Assembly (NCBI GenBank): GCA_001543395.1
Contig: LPNG01000006.1
Location: forward strand, 1-64,000
DNA length: 64,000 bases
Source of the DNA: Candidatus Alcium sp. F082
GTDB taxonomy: Bacteria; Bacteroidota; Bacteroidia; Bacteroidales; F082
Direction: 5' to 3'
Shown here one piece after another: positions 17,441 through 25,677 of the stretch. The position numbers and the translations under genes were made by a program. Each line of letters begins with the position of its first letter. The stretch's first letter is position 1. The notes under the pieces were generated by a model. The model was not told where the DNA came from. It did not search any database and worked only from the letters and a program-made list of their open reading frames with translations.

Positions 17441-19132
17441 ATGAAAAAGTTATTCGCAATTGTATTATTGATGGCCGTGGCCATGCCCACCAATGCGCAA
17501 GATGTTTATTCCGTAGGCTATTACGATGAAACCAACGGAACTGTTGCTGCACTTTACAAAAACGGCAACAGACTTTACACAGCACAATATTCAAGTCAAA
17601 CTTCAAAGGCGACAAGGGTAACCTGCAACTCACAAGGCGATGTCTTTTGGTGGGTCAACTTTTACGATTATCCAGACGGCAATTATAACCACTCGGAAAT
17701 CCGCATTAACAACCACGTTTATGCTTCAAACGAAAACCATAGGGAAGTTCATATTGCCGATATTTACTGTCTCAACGATACCATTTACTATGCTGGTTAT
17801 CAATACAACGAAGACTCTGTATTGGTGGCTACAGTATGGAAAGGAAGCGACTTTGAGACACATTGGGTCATTGGCGACGGTATCCATTCTAGCCTCATTT
17901 ATAATGTTGACATTGACAAACGGACAGGCATCCCTTATTTTTGCGGTTATGTCATAAACGGCAAGAAACGGGCCGCCATTTGGGAAGGACAAGAATTGCT
18001 GTCCACATTTGAACAAGACTCGATTTATGAACAACCGATTACAACTTCATACGCTTCCCAGATTGCCGTCGAGAATGGCCATGTATATACGATTGGCGAG
18101 TTTGAACAACAAGGATTCCCCATTCCAGCATTATGGAAAGACAATGTATTAATACGTTATGCCCAGCCTTATTACGATGTCTTACACGGAATTTGCGCTT
18201 TTGATGACTCCTATTATTATGGATATACAAGTCGTTGGCAATACTATGACGCAATATTAAAAGATTATAATTCTGAAGTATTACAATTAGAATACGCCTA
18301 CTGCATCCAATCGACTTTCACTGACATTTATGTGCTAGGCAAAGACTTTGACAATAAATTCTACGTTTGGAAAAACTTCGAAAAGCAATGCCAAATCGAA
18401 AATTGCAATGCCTTATCCGACATGTGTGTGTTAGACCCATTCTTTGAGCCTCATTCCGAATGGTACTATGAAATCCTCAACGACGACGGCAGCATCACCT
18501 ACCAGCATTTGGAATATGCTGCAGACACCACTATCGGCACCGAAAGACCCAAGATCATCGTGCGCACCAACACCATCTACGACCGCGATGCAATCACCAC
18601 AGAGGTGACACACGAATATGTCTTTGAGCGCGATGGAAAGGTGTACTGGTGGAACAAGAACTTAGAGGAGTTTACCGTATTGTATGACCTCACTGCCGAG
18701 GCAGGCGACGAATGGGAAATCAAAGTGGGAATAGAGAGCATTCTGGTGCATGTCGACAGTGTGGGCATGTTTGAATACGACAACGACACCCGCAAGATGC
18801 TGCACATCAGCGATGCCGGCAACATCTTTAATGGCGACATCGTCGTAGGCTACGGCCACATGACCAGCTTCTTCCCCGAAAGACTGATGAACCGAGGCAA
18901 AGGCTACAGCGTGGAGGGTCTTAGATGCTATTGGGTGGGCGACGCCCTGCTCTACCACAATGGCGACCAGGACTGCGACGCCATCTATGCCGAACTGCAT
19001 AATGGTATTAATGAGGACGGCCCTTCGACAGGCTCAGGGACCTTCACAGTGTATCCTAATCCAACAGACGGTATTTTGCCGCATCACCAACTTGATGGGG
19101 CAAACCTTATTGAAAGGCCGCATTTCAGCTGA
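17441..19132 (+). CDS. Secreted T9SS-family surface protein, sorting domain frameshifted
   Basis: The 563-aa frame begins with a signal peptide (MKKLFAIVLLMAVAMPTNAQ). Residues about 20-320 are a repeated beta-rich region (YSVGYYDETNG, IYCLNDTIYYAGYQ, AAIWEGQELL) suggesting a propeller-like fold. From about residue 340 (EWYYEILNDDGSITYQHLEY) it parallels the preceding gene: the same unique domain, the in-frame family A repeat (GPSTGSG) and TVYPNPTDGIL. It then loses frame at the same place and stops at TGA 19130-19132. The +1 frame continues the sorting domain to 19220. The gene is a tandem paralogue of the previous one over its 3' half only. Ligand and function are unknown. Confidence 0.78.
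   Translation: MKKLFAIVLLMAVAMPTNAQDVYSVGYYDETNGTVAALYKNGNRLYTAQYSSQTSKATRVTCNSQGDVFWWVNFYDYPDGNYNHSEIRINNHVYASNENHREVHIADIYCLNDTIYYAGYQYNEDSVLVATVWKGSDFETHWVIGDGIHSSLIYNVDIDKRTGIPYFCGYVINGKKRAAIWEGQELLSTFEQDSIYEQPITTSYASQIAVENGHVYTIGEFEQQGFPIPALWKDNVLIRYAQPYYDVLHGICAFDDSYYYGYTSRWQYYDAILKDYNSEVLQLEYAYCIQSTFTDIYVLGKDFDNKFYVWKNFEKQCQIENCNALSDMCVLDPFFEPHSEWYYEILNDDGSITYQHLEYAADTTIGTERPKIIVRTNTIYDRDAITTEVTHEYVFERDGKVYWWNKNLEEFTVLYDLTAEAGDEWEIKVGIESILVHVDSVGMFEYDNDTRKMLHISDAGNIFNGDIVVGYGHMTSFFPERLMNRGKGYSVEGLRCYWVGDALLYHNGDQDCDAIYAELHNGINEDGPSTGSGTFTVYPNPTDGILPHHQLDGANLIERPHFS
19019..19042 (-). repeat. Family A repeat inside a coding region, copy 4
   Basis: It is identical to copy 3 at 17213, again read as GPSTGSGT directly before the sorting domain. 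It lies within a 99-bp stretch identical between the two tandem genes. Confidence 0.9.
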
Positions 19133-19220
19133 AACACAACAGATTGACATTACCAGTTTGCCCAGTGGCATGTATTTCATCAGCGTGGGCGAAACGACAC
19201 TGAAATTCGTGAAACGATGA
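19133..19220 (+). pseudogene. Frameshifted remainder of the T9SS sorting domain, gene 2
   Basis: The +1 frame encodes RITNLMGQTLLKGRISAE, then SLPSGMYFISVGETTLKFVKR, ending at TGA 19218-19220. That stop overlaps the ATG of the next gene (19217) as ATGA, the usual arrangement for translational coupling. This implies the shifted tail was, or still is, translated. Confidence 0.8.
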
Positions 19221-20566
19221 AACCAAAAACCATAATCATCAGCGTGTTTTTGGCGTTGACAATCCTCACGGCCTGCCATGACGAGACAGGGTATTTCCGA
19301 GAGGCGGAGGCTGGCCTTGAACAAGGACGCCAGCACATCGCCGACAAGCAGACGGAGGCCGCCGCACAAAGTTTGAGCCAGGCCCTGCTCGCCATCGACC
19401 GATGCGACCCGACGAAGCCCGAGGTGCAACGCCTGAAAGGCCTTATCGAGGACAACCTCGGCTTCGCCTACTGGAAACACGAGCTGTTCGACGAAGCCCT
19501 TCCCCTTCACACCGATGCCGCCCAGCTGTTTCGCGCCTTGGGCAACGACACATTGTTAATGAATGCCTTACGCAATTGCGGTCGCACTGCCGCCTCGTTG
19601 GGCGACATCGACGCCGCACAACAGCACTACGATGAAGCCTTGCAACTCGCCAAGACATTGAACGACACGACGATGGAGCGAGAACTGCTATTGGACTCGA
19701 GTCTCGACGTGCTGATGGCCAAGGAAGACTATGGGCAGGTGATAGAGCGTGTCAGCCAAGCCTTGGACGAAGGTGCCGATGCCGATGCTTGCCACCTGAC
19801 CTTGGGATTGGCGCATTACTATCTGTCGCATGACAGCCTCGCCATCGTCCATCTCAACGAGGCCACCCACAGCGACAAGGCAGGTGTCCGAATGTCGGCC
19901 TACCAGAGCCTCTATTACCTCTACCAGTTTGCCGACGACTACAAGAAGGCCCTTGAATGTCACGAGCTGTTCAACGAAAACATGATGCAAGCCGACCGCG
20001 AACACCGCAGCGAACAAATGCAGCACATCAAGGCGGACTATGATCTACAGATGCAGAAAAACGCCCTCGAAGCTGAACAAAAACTGCGGAGCCTCAATCT
20101 CTACCTCATCCTCGGCGGCTTGGTCGTGGCCTTGGCCATAGTATTGCTGCTGCTGCGACAAAAAACGCTGAGTGCCAAGTTGAAAACCGAGGAGATGAAG
20201 AACCAACTTGAGCTGGAACTGAAGAAAAACAAGGTGTATGTGACCGCCCTAGCCCTCACCGAGCAAATCACCGCCTCCACCCTCGACTTCAACCTCAATG
20301 AAAACGAATGGGACGACTTCGTTGACCTCATCGACAAGGTCTACAGCGATTTCACCAAACGACTGATGGAGAAATATCCTACGCTCACCAAGAGCGACCT
20401 GCAAATCTGCTGCCTCACCAAGCAAGGCTTCAGCAACCAGGTCATCTCCATCCTGATGAACCTTCAAACCAACAGCTACGCCCGCCGCAAGTCGCGCATC
20501 AAGCAGGAAAAGATGAACGGATTGGAAGATGAACGGAGTTTTGAGGAAATCATTAATGAACTATGA
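19217..20566 (+). CDS. Membrane-spanning TPR protein with C-terminal HTH-like domain
   Basis: The 449-aa protein starts with a lipoprotein-like signal (MKPKTIIISVFLALTILTAC, lipobox LTAC). Tetratricopeptide-like helices cover about residues 25-265 (AQSLSQALLAIDRC, NALRNCGRTAASLGDIDAAQQHYDEAL). A TM helix (LYLILGGLVVALAIVLLLL) at about 295-313 precedes a coiled coil. The C terminus (LTKSDLQICCLTKQGFSNQVISI, shown in part) resembles the LuxR-like helix-turn-helix of Bacteroidota TPR regulators. I infer a one-component sensor with periplasmic TPRs and a cytoplasmic DNA-binding end. Its ATG overlaps the stop of the frameshifted tail upstream, so it probably belongs to the T9SS-gene operon. Confidence 0.72.
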   Translation: MKPKTIIISVFLALTILTACHDETGYFREAEAGLEQGRQHIADKQTEAAAQSLSQALLAIDRCDPTKPEVQRLKGLIEDNLGFAYWKHELFDEALPLHTDAAQLFRALGNDTLLMNALRNCGRTAASLGDIDAAQQHYDEALQLAKTLNDTTMERELLLDSSLDVLMAKEDYGQVIERVSQALDEGADADACHLTLGLAHYYLSHDSLAIVHLNEATHSDKAGVRMSAYQSLYYLYQFADDYKKALECHELFNENMMQADREHRSEQMQHIKADYDLQMQKNALEAEQKLRSLNLYLILGGLVVALAIVLLLLRQKTLSAKLKTEEMKNQLELELKKNKVYVTALALTEQITASTLDFNLNENEWDDFVDLIDKVYSDFTKRLMEKYPTLTKSDLQICCLTKQGFSNQVISILMNLQTNSYARRKSRIKQEKMNGLEDERSFEEIINEL

Positions 20567-20575
20567 CGGTAACCA

Positions 20576-20682
20576 CCCTTACGGCTATGTCATTCCGAGG
20601 ATTTTGAAGGCATAGATACACTCGCCATTTTGGCTCGTATGACATGCCTTCAAAATCCGAAGCGAATCTATAGCCGTAAGGG
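20576..20682. repeat. Family C repeat with 13-bp locus-specific arms (long compound hairpin)
   Basis: The outer arms CCCTTACGGCTAT (20576-20588) and ATAGCCGTAAGGG (20670-20682) are perfectly complementary. The core runs from GTCATTCC (20589) to GAATCT (20669). It contains a second perfect 15-bp inverted repeat (GGATTTTGAAGGCAT, 20599-20613, with ATGCCTTCAAAATCC, 20644-20658) and a small central hairpin (GCC-ATTTT-GGC). It lies between convergent genes and would fold into a hairpin of about 107 nt on either strand. Confidence 0.9.
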
Positions 20683-20692
20683 CAAACAAAAG

Positions 20693-23600
20693 CTAACGCA
20701 CATTCGCCTTCAAGCGGTCGGCGATCTTCTTCTTCAGTTCGAAGTACATCTGCTCCGTGTCGTTGCGCTTGTTGGGCTTGTAGAGGTTAGGATACTTGCA
20801 CGACTCGATTTCGTATTTCAGATTGTCGAACGGTCCTGAGATCTTCAGGCCGAGTCGTACGGGCAACGGCGATTGCGTCACCGAAAGATGGTATTCCGCG
20901 TTTTGGTCGAGGGTCTCGCGGCCGTCCACCGTGACCTTATATTTTCCAATGGCGATCTGCGAAGGCCACAAGTCGATTTCGTTCTTGAAGGCGGTGAGCT
21001 GCACATCGAGGCTGTCGACACGATACTCACCGTTGGTGCTCACATCAAGCATATCCGTAATCTTCGTGAAAGTGAACTTATCGTTCACGGTCAGGTTCTT
21101 GCCTTCGATGTCGGCAGCGGCACGCAAGGTGGAAATCTTGGGCTGGTAATTGGAACGGAGGTTGGTCTCCGCGCCAATGTGGAACTCGGCCTGCCCGTCG
21201 AAGGTCTTCAGCACGGGCACCAGCGTGTCGATATAAGGAATCATATGCAGCAGGTCGTTGATCTGCACATTCAGCAGATGGAAGTCCATGGCGAGGAAGA
21301 GGTTGTTCTTGCGTGGCGACTGGTACATGGCCGTGAGTTGCATCTCGGCGGCTTTGTTAGTGAAACCGATCTCCTGCAGGATGAGCGTGCCGTCCTTCAC
21401 CGTGGCCGTGCCTTTCAGGTTGTTGAGGTCGAAATTGCCGGTGATTGCCCTCTTGGTGTTAAGGATAAAGCTGAAGTCGATGCCTTCGGGGACCATGAAG
21501 GGGTCGTCCTCCTTGTTCTCTTTCGTTTCGGCAGGCTCGGTGTCGGACCTTCCCAAGCCGTTGGTGAGATCCATGATCTCATTGAGGTCGAGGTGGTTGG
21601 AGCTGAGCTGCATCTCACCCTTCATCAGGTTCTTATGGTCTTCGATCCACTCCTTGATGCCGACCACGCTACCTTGCAGGCTGAAGTCGGACTGCCCGAT
21701 ACGTAAGGTGCTCTTCTTGAAGTCAAGTTCGCTGGAGTTGAACAGGAAGTCGATATTGTTGATGCGGATGTCCTCGTCGAAGTCGGCTACCTTCAGCGTA
21801 GCATTGCTGAGCATGAAGTCGGCCGAGGGATTCCAATGGTTGAGGAAGTCGTTCTTGTTTTTGTTCTCATTCACCGAGGCATCGACCTTCAACGCGTTGC
21901 TGTTCAAGGCATAGGCCTTGCCCATGTTGGCAACAATATCCTTGCCGTCGAGGGTGATGCGTGCCTTCAGTCCTTTGGCGCTCTTGTTGGGCGTGGTGGC
22001 GATGGTTATATTAGGTGTGTTGAGATGGGCGGTGATGGTGTCGTAGACCACATCCAAGTGGCTGAACTTGAGGGCGCCATCCAAGAGCATCTTCTCAATG
22101 CCGCCCTTGAAGTTGTCGGCGCTGAGTTTGATGTCGGGGTTCTTCATGTCGGCATCGAGGGTCTTGCCCATCTTGGCTTGCATCTGGCTGGAGCTGAGGG
22201 CGACATAGGCGCCTTTCTTGCCTCTTTCCTTGGCGGAGGCAGGCAAAGTGACGTTGGCATTCAGTACAGGCGCAGTCACATGGATGGTGTCCATGTCGAA
22301 GGCAAAGCCTTTGACCTTCAGGTTGGCCTGAGCGAAGAGCCGGTTGAGGTTGTAGTCTTTCAACGACTTCATCAGCTGGTCGAGGGTGCAGTCGGTATTG
22401 AGGTTGAGGTCGGTGCGACCAGCCAACTTGATGTTTTTCGGGAGGAAGGGTTTCAGATCGGTCATCGGCACGTCGCCCGTCACGTTGAACTTGAAGCCCA
22501 AGTCACCCAACAGGTCTTTGACGGTGCCTTTGGCGTTGAGGCTCGACTGGTTGAACTTGGCGTTAAGGCCGTTGACGACGAAGTCGCCTTGTTTCTCGTT
22601 GAGGTTCAAGGTCAGCAGTCCGTCGAGGTCGATTTTCGAGAAAGGATAAGGCAGCGAGGGCACATTGACGGTGGCATCGTCGGTGGTCACCTTGGCTGTG
22701 ATCACAGGCATAAGGCTGTCGTTGACGGTGCCCACCACCTGTGCCTCAGTGATGTTCAGCTTGCCACGGTATTCTACGCTGCTCAGCGACTTTTGCAGGT
22801 TTTGAGGCAGGTAGGTCAGCACGTCCTCGATGACCAGGGTGCTGGTATTCAAGGCCAGGTCGAGGTTGATGTCGCCGTTGTCGGCAAGGGCTGCGTCGCC
22901 ATCCACATTGATAAGGTATTGGTTCAGACCGATTTGTGCCTTTTCGAGGTGGCCTTTCTTTTCTTTGAGGCTGAACTGCAAGGGCAGATTGAGGCTCAGC
23001 GTGTCGTGCTCCAGATAGTCTTCCTTGAGGTTGAGGCAGATGTCGGGCGTGGCCAGATTCAAGGTGCCGGCAATCTGGTCCATTTGGGTGACGTCGCCCT
23101 TGAAGTCAAGGTTCAGGTCGTTGACGGCAAGACGGATGGAGTCCTTCTCGAAGTTCAACGACCGGGAACGCATGTCAAGGTCTGCCTCGATGTCCTTTTC
23201 CTTGAAATTGCCGTTCAAGTCGAGGTCGAGACCCAAGGCACGGGCTTTCATCCCGTTGCGCGCATCGGTATAGAGCGCATTGGTATTTTTCAGCTTAACC
23301 TCTTCTATGTCAACGAGATAATCAAACGAGGACGAAACGGTATCTTTTTCTTTTGAGTTGAATACATCGAAGTTGTTTTGACCGAGTGTATCGGTATAGA
23401 GGTTGACGAGAGCGTCTTCGAGGATGCATTTCTTGATGACGATCTCTTTCTCTTTCAGCAGTTTCTTGATGTCCAAGGCGACGGTCAGGTTGTCGATGTT
23501 GGCCAAGGTGTCCGACGGCGAACCCTCCATCGGGTTGATAAGAGCGACATTCTCGATGTCGATGCCCACGTTGGGGAAGGTCTTGAACAGCTGGAGATCG

Positions 23601-23770
23601 GCCTTACCAAGTTGTATCTCACAGTTGACGAACTGCGGCGCGTATTTCTTGACTTGCTTGGTGAGCCAGCCCGACGAGGTGACCAATAGGGAGGCGACGA
23701 CCGCCACGATGAGGATCAGGCCGACGAGCGACGCCAGGGTGATGCCGGTGATTTTCAGTGCCTTTTTCAT
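20693..23770 (-). CDS. AsmA family protein
   Basis: The 1025-aa protein has one N-terminal TM helix (ITGITLASLVGLILIVAVVASLLV), then LTKQVKKYAPQFVNCEIQLGKADLQ (shown in part). A long beta-rich repeat body follows, typical of AsmA/TamB-like bridging proteins (VGIDIENVALINP, LAGRTDLNLNTDCTLDQL, FDNLKYEIESCKYP). It probably sits in the inner membrane with a periplasmic body that helps phospholipid or outer-membrane traffic; that role is drawn from better-studied family members. It begins 2 nt after the small lipoprotein gene ends, so the two form an operon. Confidence 0.85.
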   Translation of the reverse strand: MKKALKITGITLASLVGLILIVAVVASLLVTSSGWLTKQVKKYAPQFVNCEIQLGKADLQLFKTFPNVGIDIENVALINPMEGSPSDTLANIDNLTVALDIKKLLKEKEIVIKKCILEDALVNLYTDTLGQNNFDVFNSKEKDTVSSSFDYLVDIEEVKLKNTNALYTDARNGMKARALGLDLDLNGNFKEKDIEADLDMRSRSLNFEKDSIRLAVNDLNLDFKGDVTQMDQIAGTLNLATPDICLNLKEDYLEHDTLSLNLPLQFSLKEKKGHLEKAQIGLNQYLINVDGDAALADNGDINLDLALNTSTLVIEDVLTYLPQNLQKSLSSVEYRGKLNITEAQVVGTVNDSLMPVITAKVTTDDATVNVPSLPYPFSKIDLDGLLTLNLNEKQGDFVVNGLNAKFNQSSLNAKGTVKDLLGDLGFKFNVTGDVPMTDLKPFLPKNIKLAGRTDLNLNTDCTLDQLMKSLKDYNLNRLFAQANLKVKGFAFDMDTIHVTAPVLNANVTLPASAKERGKKGAYVALSSSQMQAKMGKTLDADMKNPDIKLSADNFKGGIEKMLLDGALKFSHLDVVYDTITAHLNTPNITIATTPNKSAKGLKARITLDGKDIVANMGKAYALNSNALKVDASVNENKNKNDFLNHWNPSADFMLSNATLKVADFDEDIRINNIDFLFNSSELDFKKSTLRIGQSDFSLQGSVVGIKEWIEDHKNLMKGEMQLSSNHLDLNEIMDLTNGLGRSDTEPAETKENKEDDPFMVPEGIDFSFILNTKRAITGNFDLNNLKGTATVKDGTLILQEIGFTNKAAEMQLTAMYQSPRKNNLFLAMDFHLLNVQINDLLHMIPYIDTLVPVLKTFDGQAEFHIGAETNLRSNYQPKISTLRAAADIEGKNLTVNDKFTFTKITDMLDVSTNGEYRVDSLDVQLTAFKNEIDLWPSQIAIGKYKVTVDGRETLDQNAEYHLSVTQSPLPVRLGLKISGPFDNLKYEIESCKYPNLYKPNKRNDTEQMYFELKKKIADRLKANVR

Positions 23771-23772
23771 GG

Positions 23773-24198
23773 TTATTCCACTTTCGTGAGATGATGCGTT
23801 GTGCCGTAGTCGTCGTGATAAACGAGTTCAGAGGAGGTAAGGGTTGAGACGGTATAGATCTTGGGCACGATGATGAAAGCGCCTACGTGTTCGTGTTTCA
23901 GCGTGGCCCCGGTCAACGTCCAGTTGAAGAGTTGTGCCTCCTCTTCCATGACATCGTCTTGTTCGTCCCAAGTGGTGCCATTGGCCTTCACGGTGTCGCC
24001 ATTGGGAAGGATGCGTTCAAATTCGGTCTCATAATAACGCTCAAAGACAGTGCCTTCCTGCCACTTGCCGTAAAGCAAGTTGACGTCGAACTCGTCTTTC
24101 GGTATTCCGCCGCCACATGAGACCAGCCCCAACAGCAGGGCAAAGAAGAAGGCGACGTTCAGACGCAGATGTTTATTGATGACACGCATATTGACCAT
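23773..24198 (-). CDS. Small lipocalin-like lipoprotein
   Basis: The 141-aa protein has a lipoprotein signal with the lipobox LVSC (FFALLLGLVSCGGG). The rest is beta-rich, with a tryptophan-containing first strand (LLYGKWQEGTVFERYY) and repeats of strand-like segments ending VYHDDYGTTHHLTKVE, as in lipocalin-like proteins of Bacteroidota. Two starts are possible: ATG 24198 (only about 4 nt after the predicted transcription start) or ATG 24189. Function unknown. It is co-transcribed with asmA. Confidence 0.7.
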   Translation of the reverse strand: MVNMRVINKHLRLNVAFFFALLLGLVSCGGGIPKDEFDVNLLYGKWQEGTVFERYYETEFERILPNGDTVKANGTTWDEQDDVMEEEAQLFNWTLTGATLKHEHVGAFIIVPKIYTVSTLTSSELVYHDDYGTTHHLTKVE

Positions 24199-24206
24199 TT
24201 TTTCTG

Positions 24207-24234
24207 CAAAAGTAAGATTAATTTTCTATCTTTG
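24207..24234. promoter_or_regulatory. Back-to-back divergent promoters, lipoprotein-asmA / nitrilase
   Basis: TACTTTTG on the minus strand (24207-24214) and TATCTTTG on the plus strand (24227-24234) are separated by 12 bp. This is the same geometry as at 5937-5964. Confidence 0.6.
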
Positions 24235-24253
24235 CATTGACAATACAAGAATT

Positions 24254-25075
24254 ATGCCTAATCTCCATCTCGCCTATATCCAAGCCGACCTCCGATGGGA
24301 GGACAAAGACGCCAACATCGAGCGTTTCGGCCGTCTGCTGGAGCAAGTGCAGCCTGGCATCGACCTCATCCTTATGCCCGAGACCTTCACCACGGCCTTC
24401 CCTGTCGACCCGAAACAATTTGCCGAGAAAGAAGACGGACCTACGATGCAATGGCTTCAGAATCAAGCCAAAGCGAAAAATACCGTCATTTGCACCACCT
24501 TCCCTCTCGTCGTCGAAGGGCACTACTACAACAGCCTTGTGTGGATGCGCCCCGACGGCAGCCATGAACTCTATTTCAAGCGTCACACCTTCACCATGGG
24601 CGGTGAGGATAAATTGGTGGAACGGGGCGAAAAGCAACTGATTGTAGAACTGAACGGTTGGCGCATCCGTCCGATGATATGCTACGATATCCGTTTCCCG
24701 GTGTGGGCCAGGAACCGCTATGTAAACGGGCAATACGAATACGATTTGGCCTTCTATCTCGCCAATTTCCCCGACTCGAGGATGATTGTTTGGAACACCC
24801 TCTTAGTGGCTCGTGCCATCGAAAACCAAGCCTATTGGGTGGGTGTGAACCGCGTCGGCGACGATGCCAACGGCCTGCATTACAGCGGCGAGTCGCAGGT
24901 CATCAACGCCCGTGGCGAGGTCATCTCCAAAGCTGAGCCTTACCAAGAGGCCGTGCTGCACTGCACCTTGGATTACGAGAAGCTGCAACATTTCCGGCAG
25001 AAATTCCCTTTGGGACCGGACTGGGACGAATTTGAAATCTCTGGTTTGCCGTCATTGCGAGGCCTCATTCCGTGA
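24254..25075 (+). CDS. Nitrilase-superfamily omega-amidase-like hydrolase
   Basis: The 273-aa enzyme shows the nitrilase triad context. Glu lies in LILMPETFTT, Lys in ELYFKRHTFTMGGE, and the nucleophilic Cys in IRPMICYDIRFPVW. These motifs fit the YafV/omega-amidase branch, which hydrolyses alpha-ketoglutaramate or related amides in the cytoplasm. The C terminus reads EFEISGLPSLRGLIP: the last residues are encoded by a family B repeat (from 25050) that seems to have displaced the normal stop. ATG 24254 follows the promoter at 24227; longer upstream frames are antisense to the neighbouring lipoprotein. Confidence 0.88.
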   Translation: MPNLHLAYIQADLRWEDKDANIERFGRLLEQVQPGIDLILMPETFTTAFPVDPKQFAEKEDGPTMQWLQNQAKAKNTVICTTFPLVVEGHYYNSLVWMRPDGSHELYFKRHTFTMGGEDKLVERGEKQLIVELNGWRIRPMICYDIRFPVWARNRYVNGQYEYDLAFYLANFPDSRMIVWNTLLVARAIENQAYWVGVNRVGDDANGLHYSGESQVINARGEVISKAEPYQEAVLHCTLDYEKLQHFRQKFPLGPDWDEFEISGLPSLRGLIP

Positions 25076-25164
25076 AGACGGAAGAAGCAATCCAGAAAAT
25101 AAGCTTTTACCCTAGATTGCTTCGTCGTTCCTCCTCGCAAATCGAAGATTCGACGGAGTCAATG
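25050..25164. repeat. Inverted pair of family B repeats
   Basis: Copy B1 (25050-25093) runs CGTCATTGCGAGG to GAAGCAATCC and includes the last codons of the nitrilase gene. Copy B2 (25113-25164) begins TAGATTGCTTCGTCGTTCC in the opposite orientation and ends CAATGACG. Together they form a large imperfect inverted repeat. The same family occurs in polA (52008) and in the GH92 gene (55821). Confidence 0.75.
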
Positions 25165-25166
25165 AC

Positions 25167-25235
25167 GCAAGCGTCACTAACAACTCTAAACTAACAACTG
25201 ACTCTAAACCCTAAACTCTAAACTCTAAACTAAAA
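25167..25235. repeat. CTCTAAACT/CTAACAACT simple tandem repeat
   Basis: Irregular tandem copies of CTCTAAACTCTAAACT and related units lie directly before the tadA start. No promoter box was seen in it. Confidence 0.65.
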
Positions 25236-25236
25236 A

Positions 25237-25677
25237 ATGCTCTCTGTTTTCTCCGACGAATATTACATGAAACAGGCTTACCAAGAGGCTCAGCAAGCCC
25301 TTGAAGCCGACGAGATACCCATCGGCGCCGTCGTGGTATGTAACAACAAAGTCATCGCCCGCGCCCACAACCAAACCGAGACGCTCAACGACGTTACGGC
25401 CCATGCCGAGATGCTGGCCATCACCGCAGCGGCCAATGCCTTGGGCGCAAAATATTTGGAAGAATGTACGCTTTACGTCACCTTGGAACCCTGCCCCATG
25501 TGCGCCGGTGCCTTGTGTCACGCCCATATAGGCAAAGTGGTTTGGGCTGCTGACGACCCCAAAAACGGCTTCTCGCGCTACGGCAAGATGCTACATCCCA
25601 AGACGAAGACAGAAACCGGCGTGATGCACGACGAATGCCTCGCCTTACTGACGGACTTCTTTAAACGGAAACGTTAA
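25237..25677 (+). CDS. tadA: tRNA adenosine(34) deaminase TadA (nucleoside deaminase)
   Basis: The 146-aa protein has the zinc deaminase motifs HAEM (His ligand and catalytic Glu) and PCPMCAGAL (two Cys ligands), with the TadA-like ALEADEIPIGAVVV start and KNGFSRYGKMLHP. It converts A34 to inosine in tRNA-Arg(ACG); a guanine or cytosine deaminase role is less likely from the motifs. It ends 4 nt inside the convergent ClC gene. Confidence 0.88.
   Translation: MLSVFSDEYYMKQAYQEAQQALEADEIPIGAVVVCNNKVIARAHNQTETLNDVTAHAEMLAITAAANALGAKYLEECTLYVTLEPCPMCAGALCHAHIGKVVWAADDPKNGFSRYGKMLHPKTKTETGVMHDECLALLTDFFKRKR

Noticed and set aside
21836-23356. Plus-strand open frame of 506 codons opposite the AsmA gene
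   Set aside because: It is a shadow frame; the AsmA frame has a signal anchor and family motifs, this one has none.
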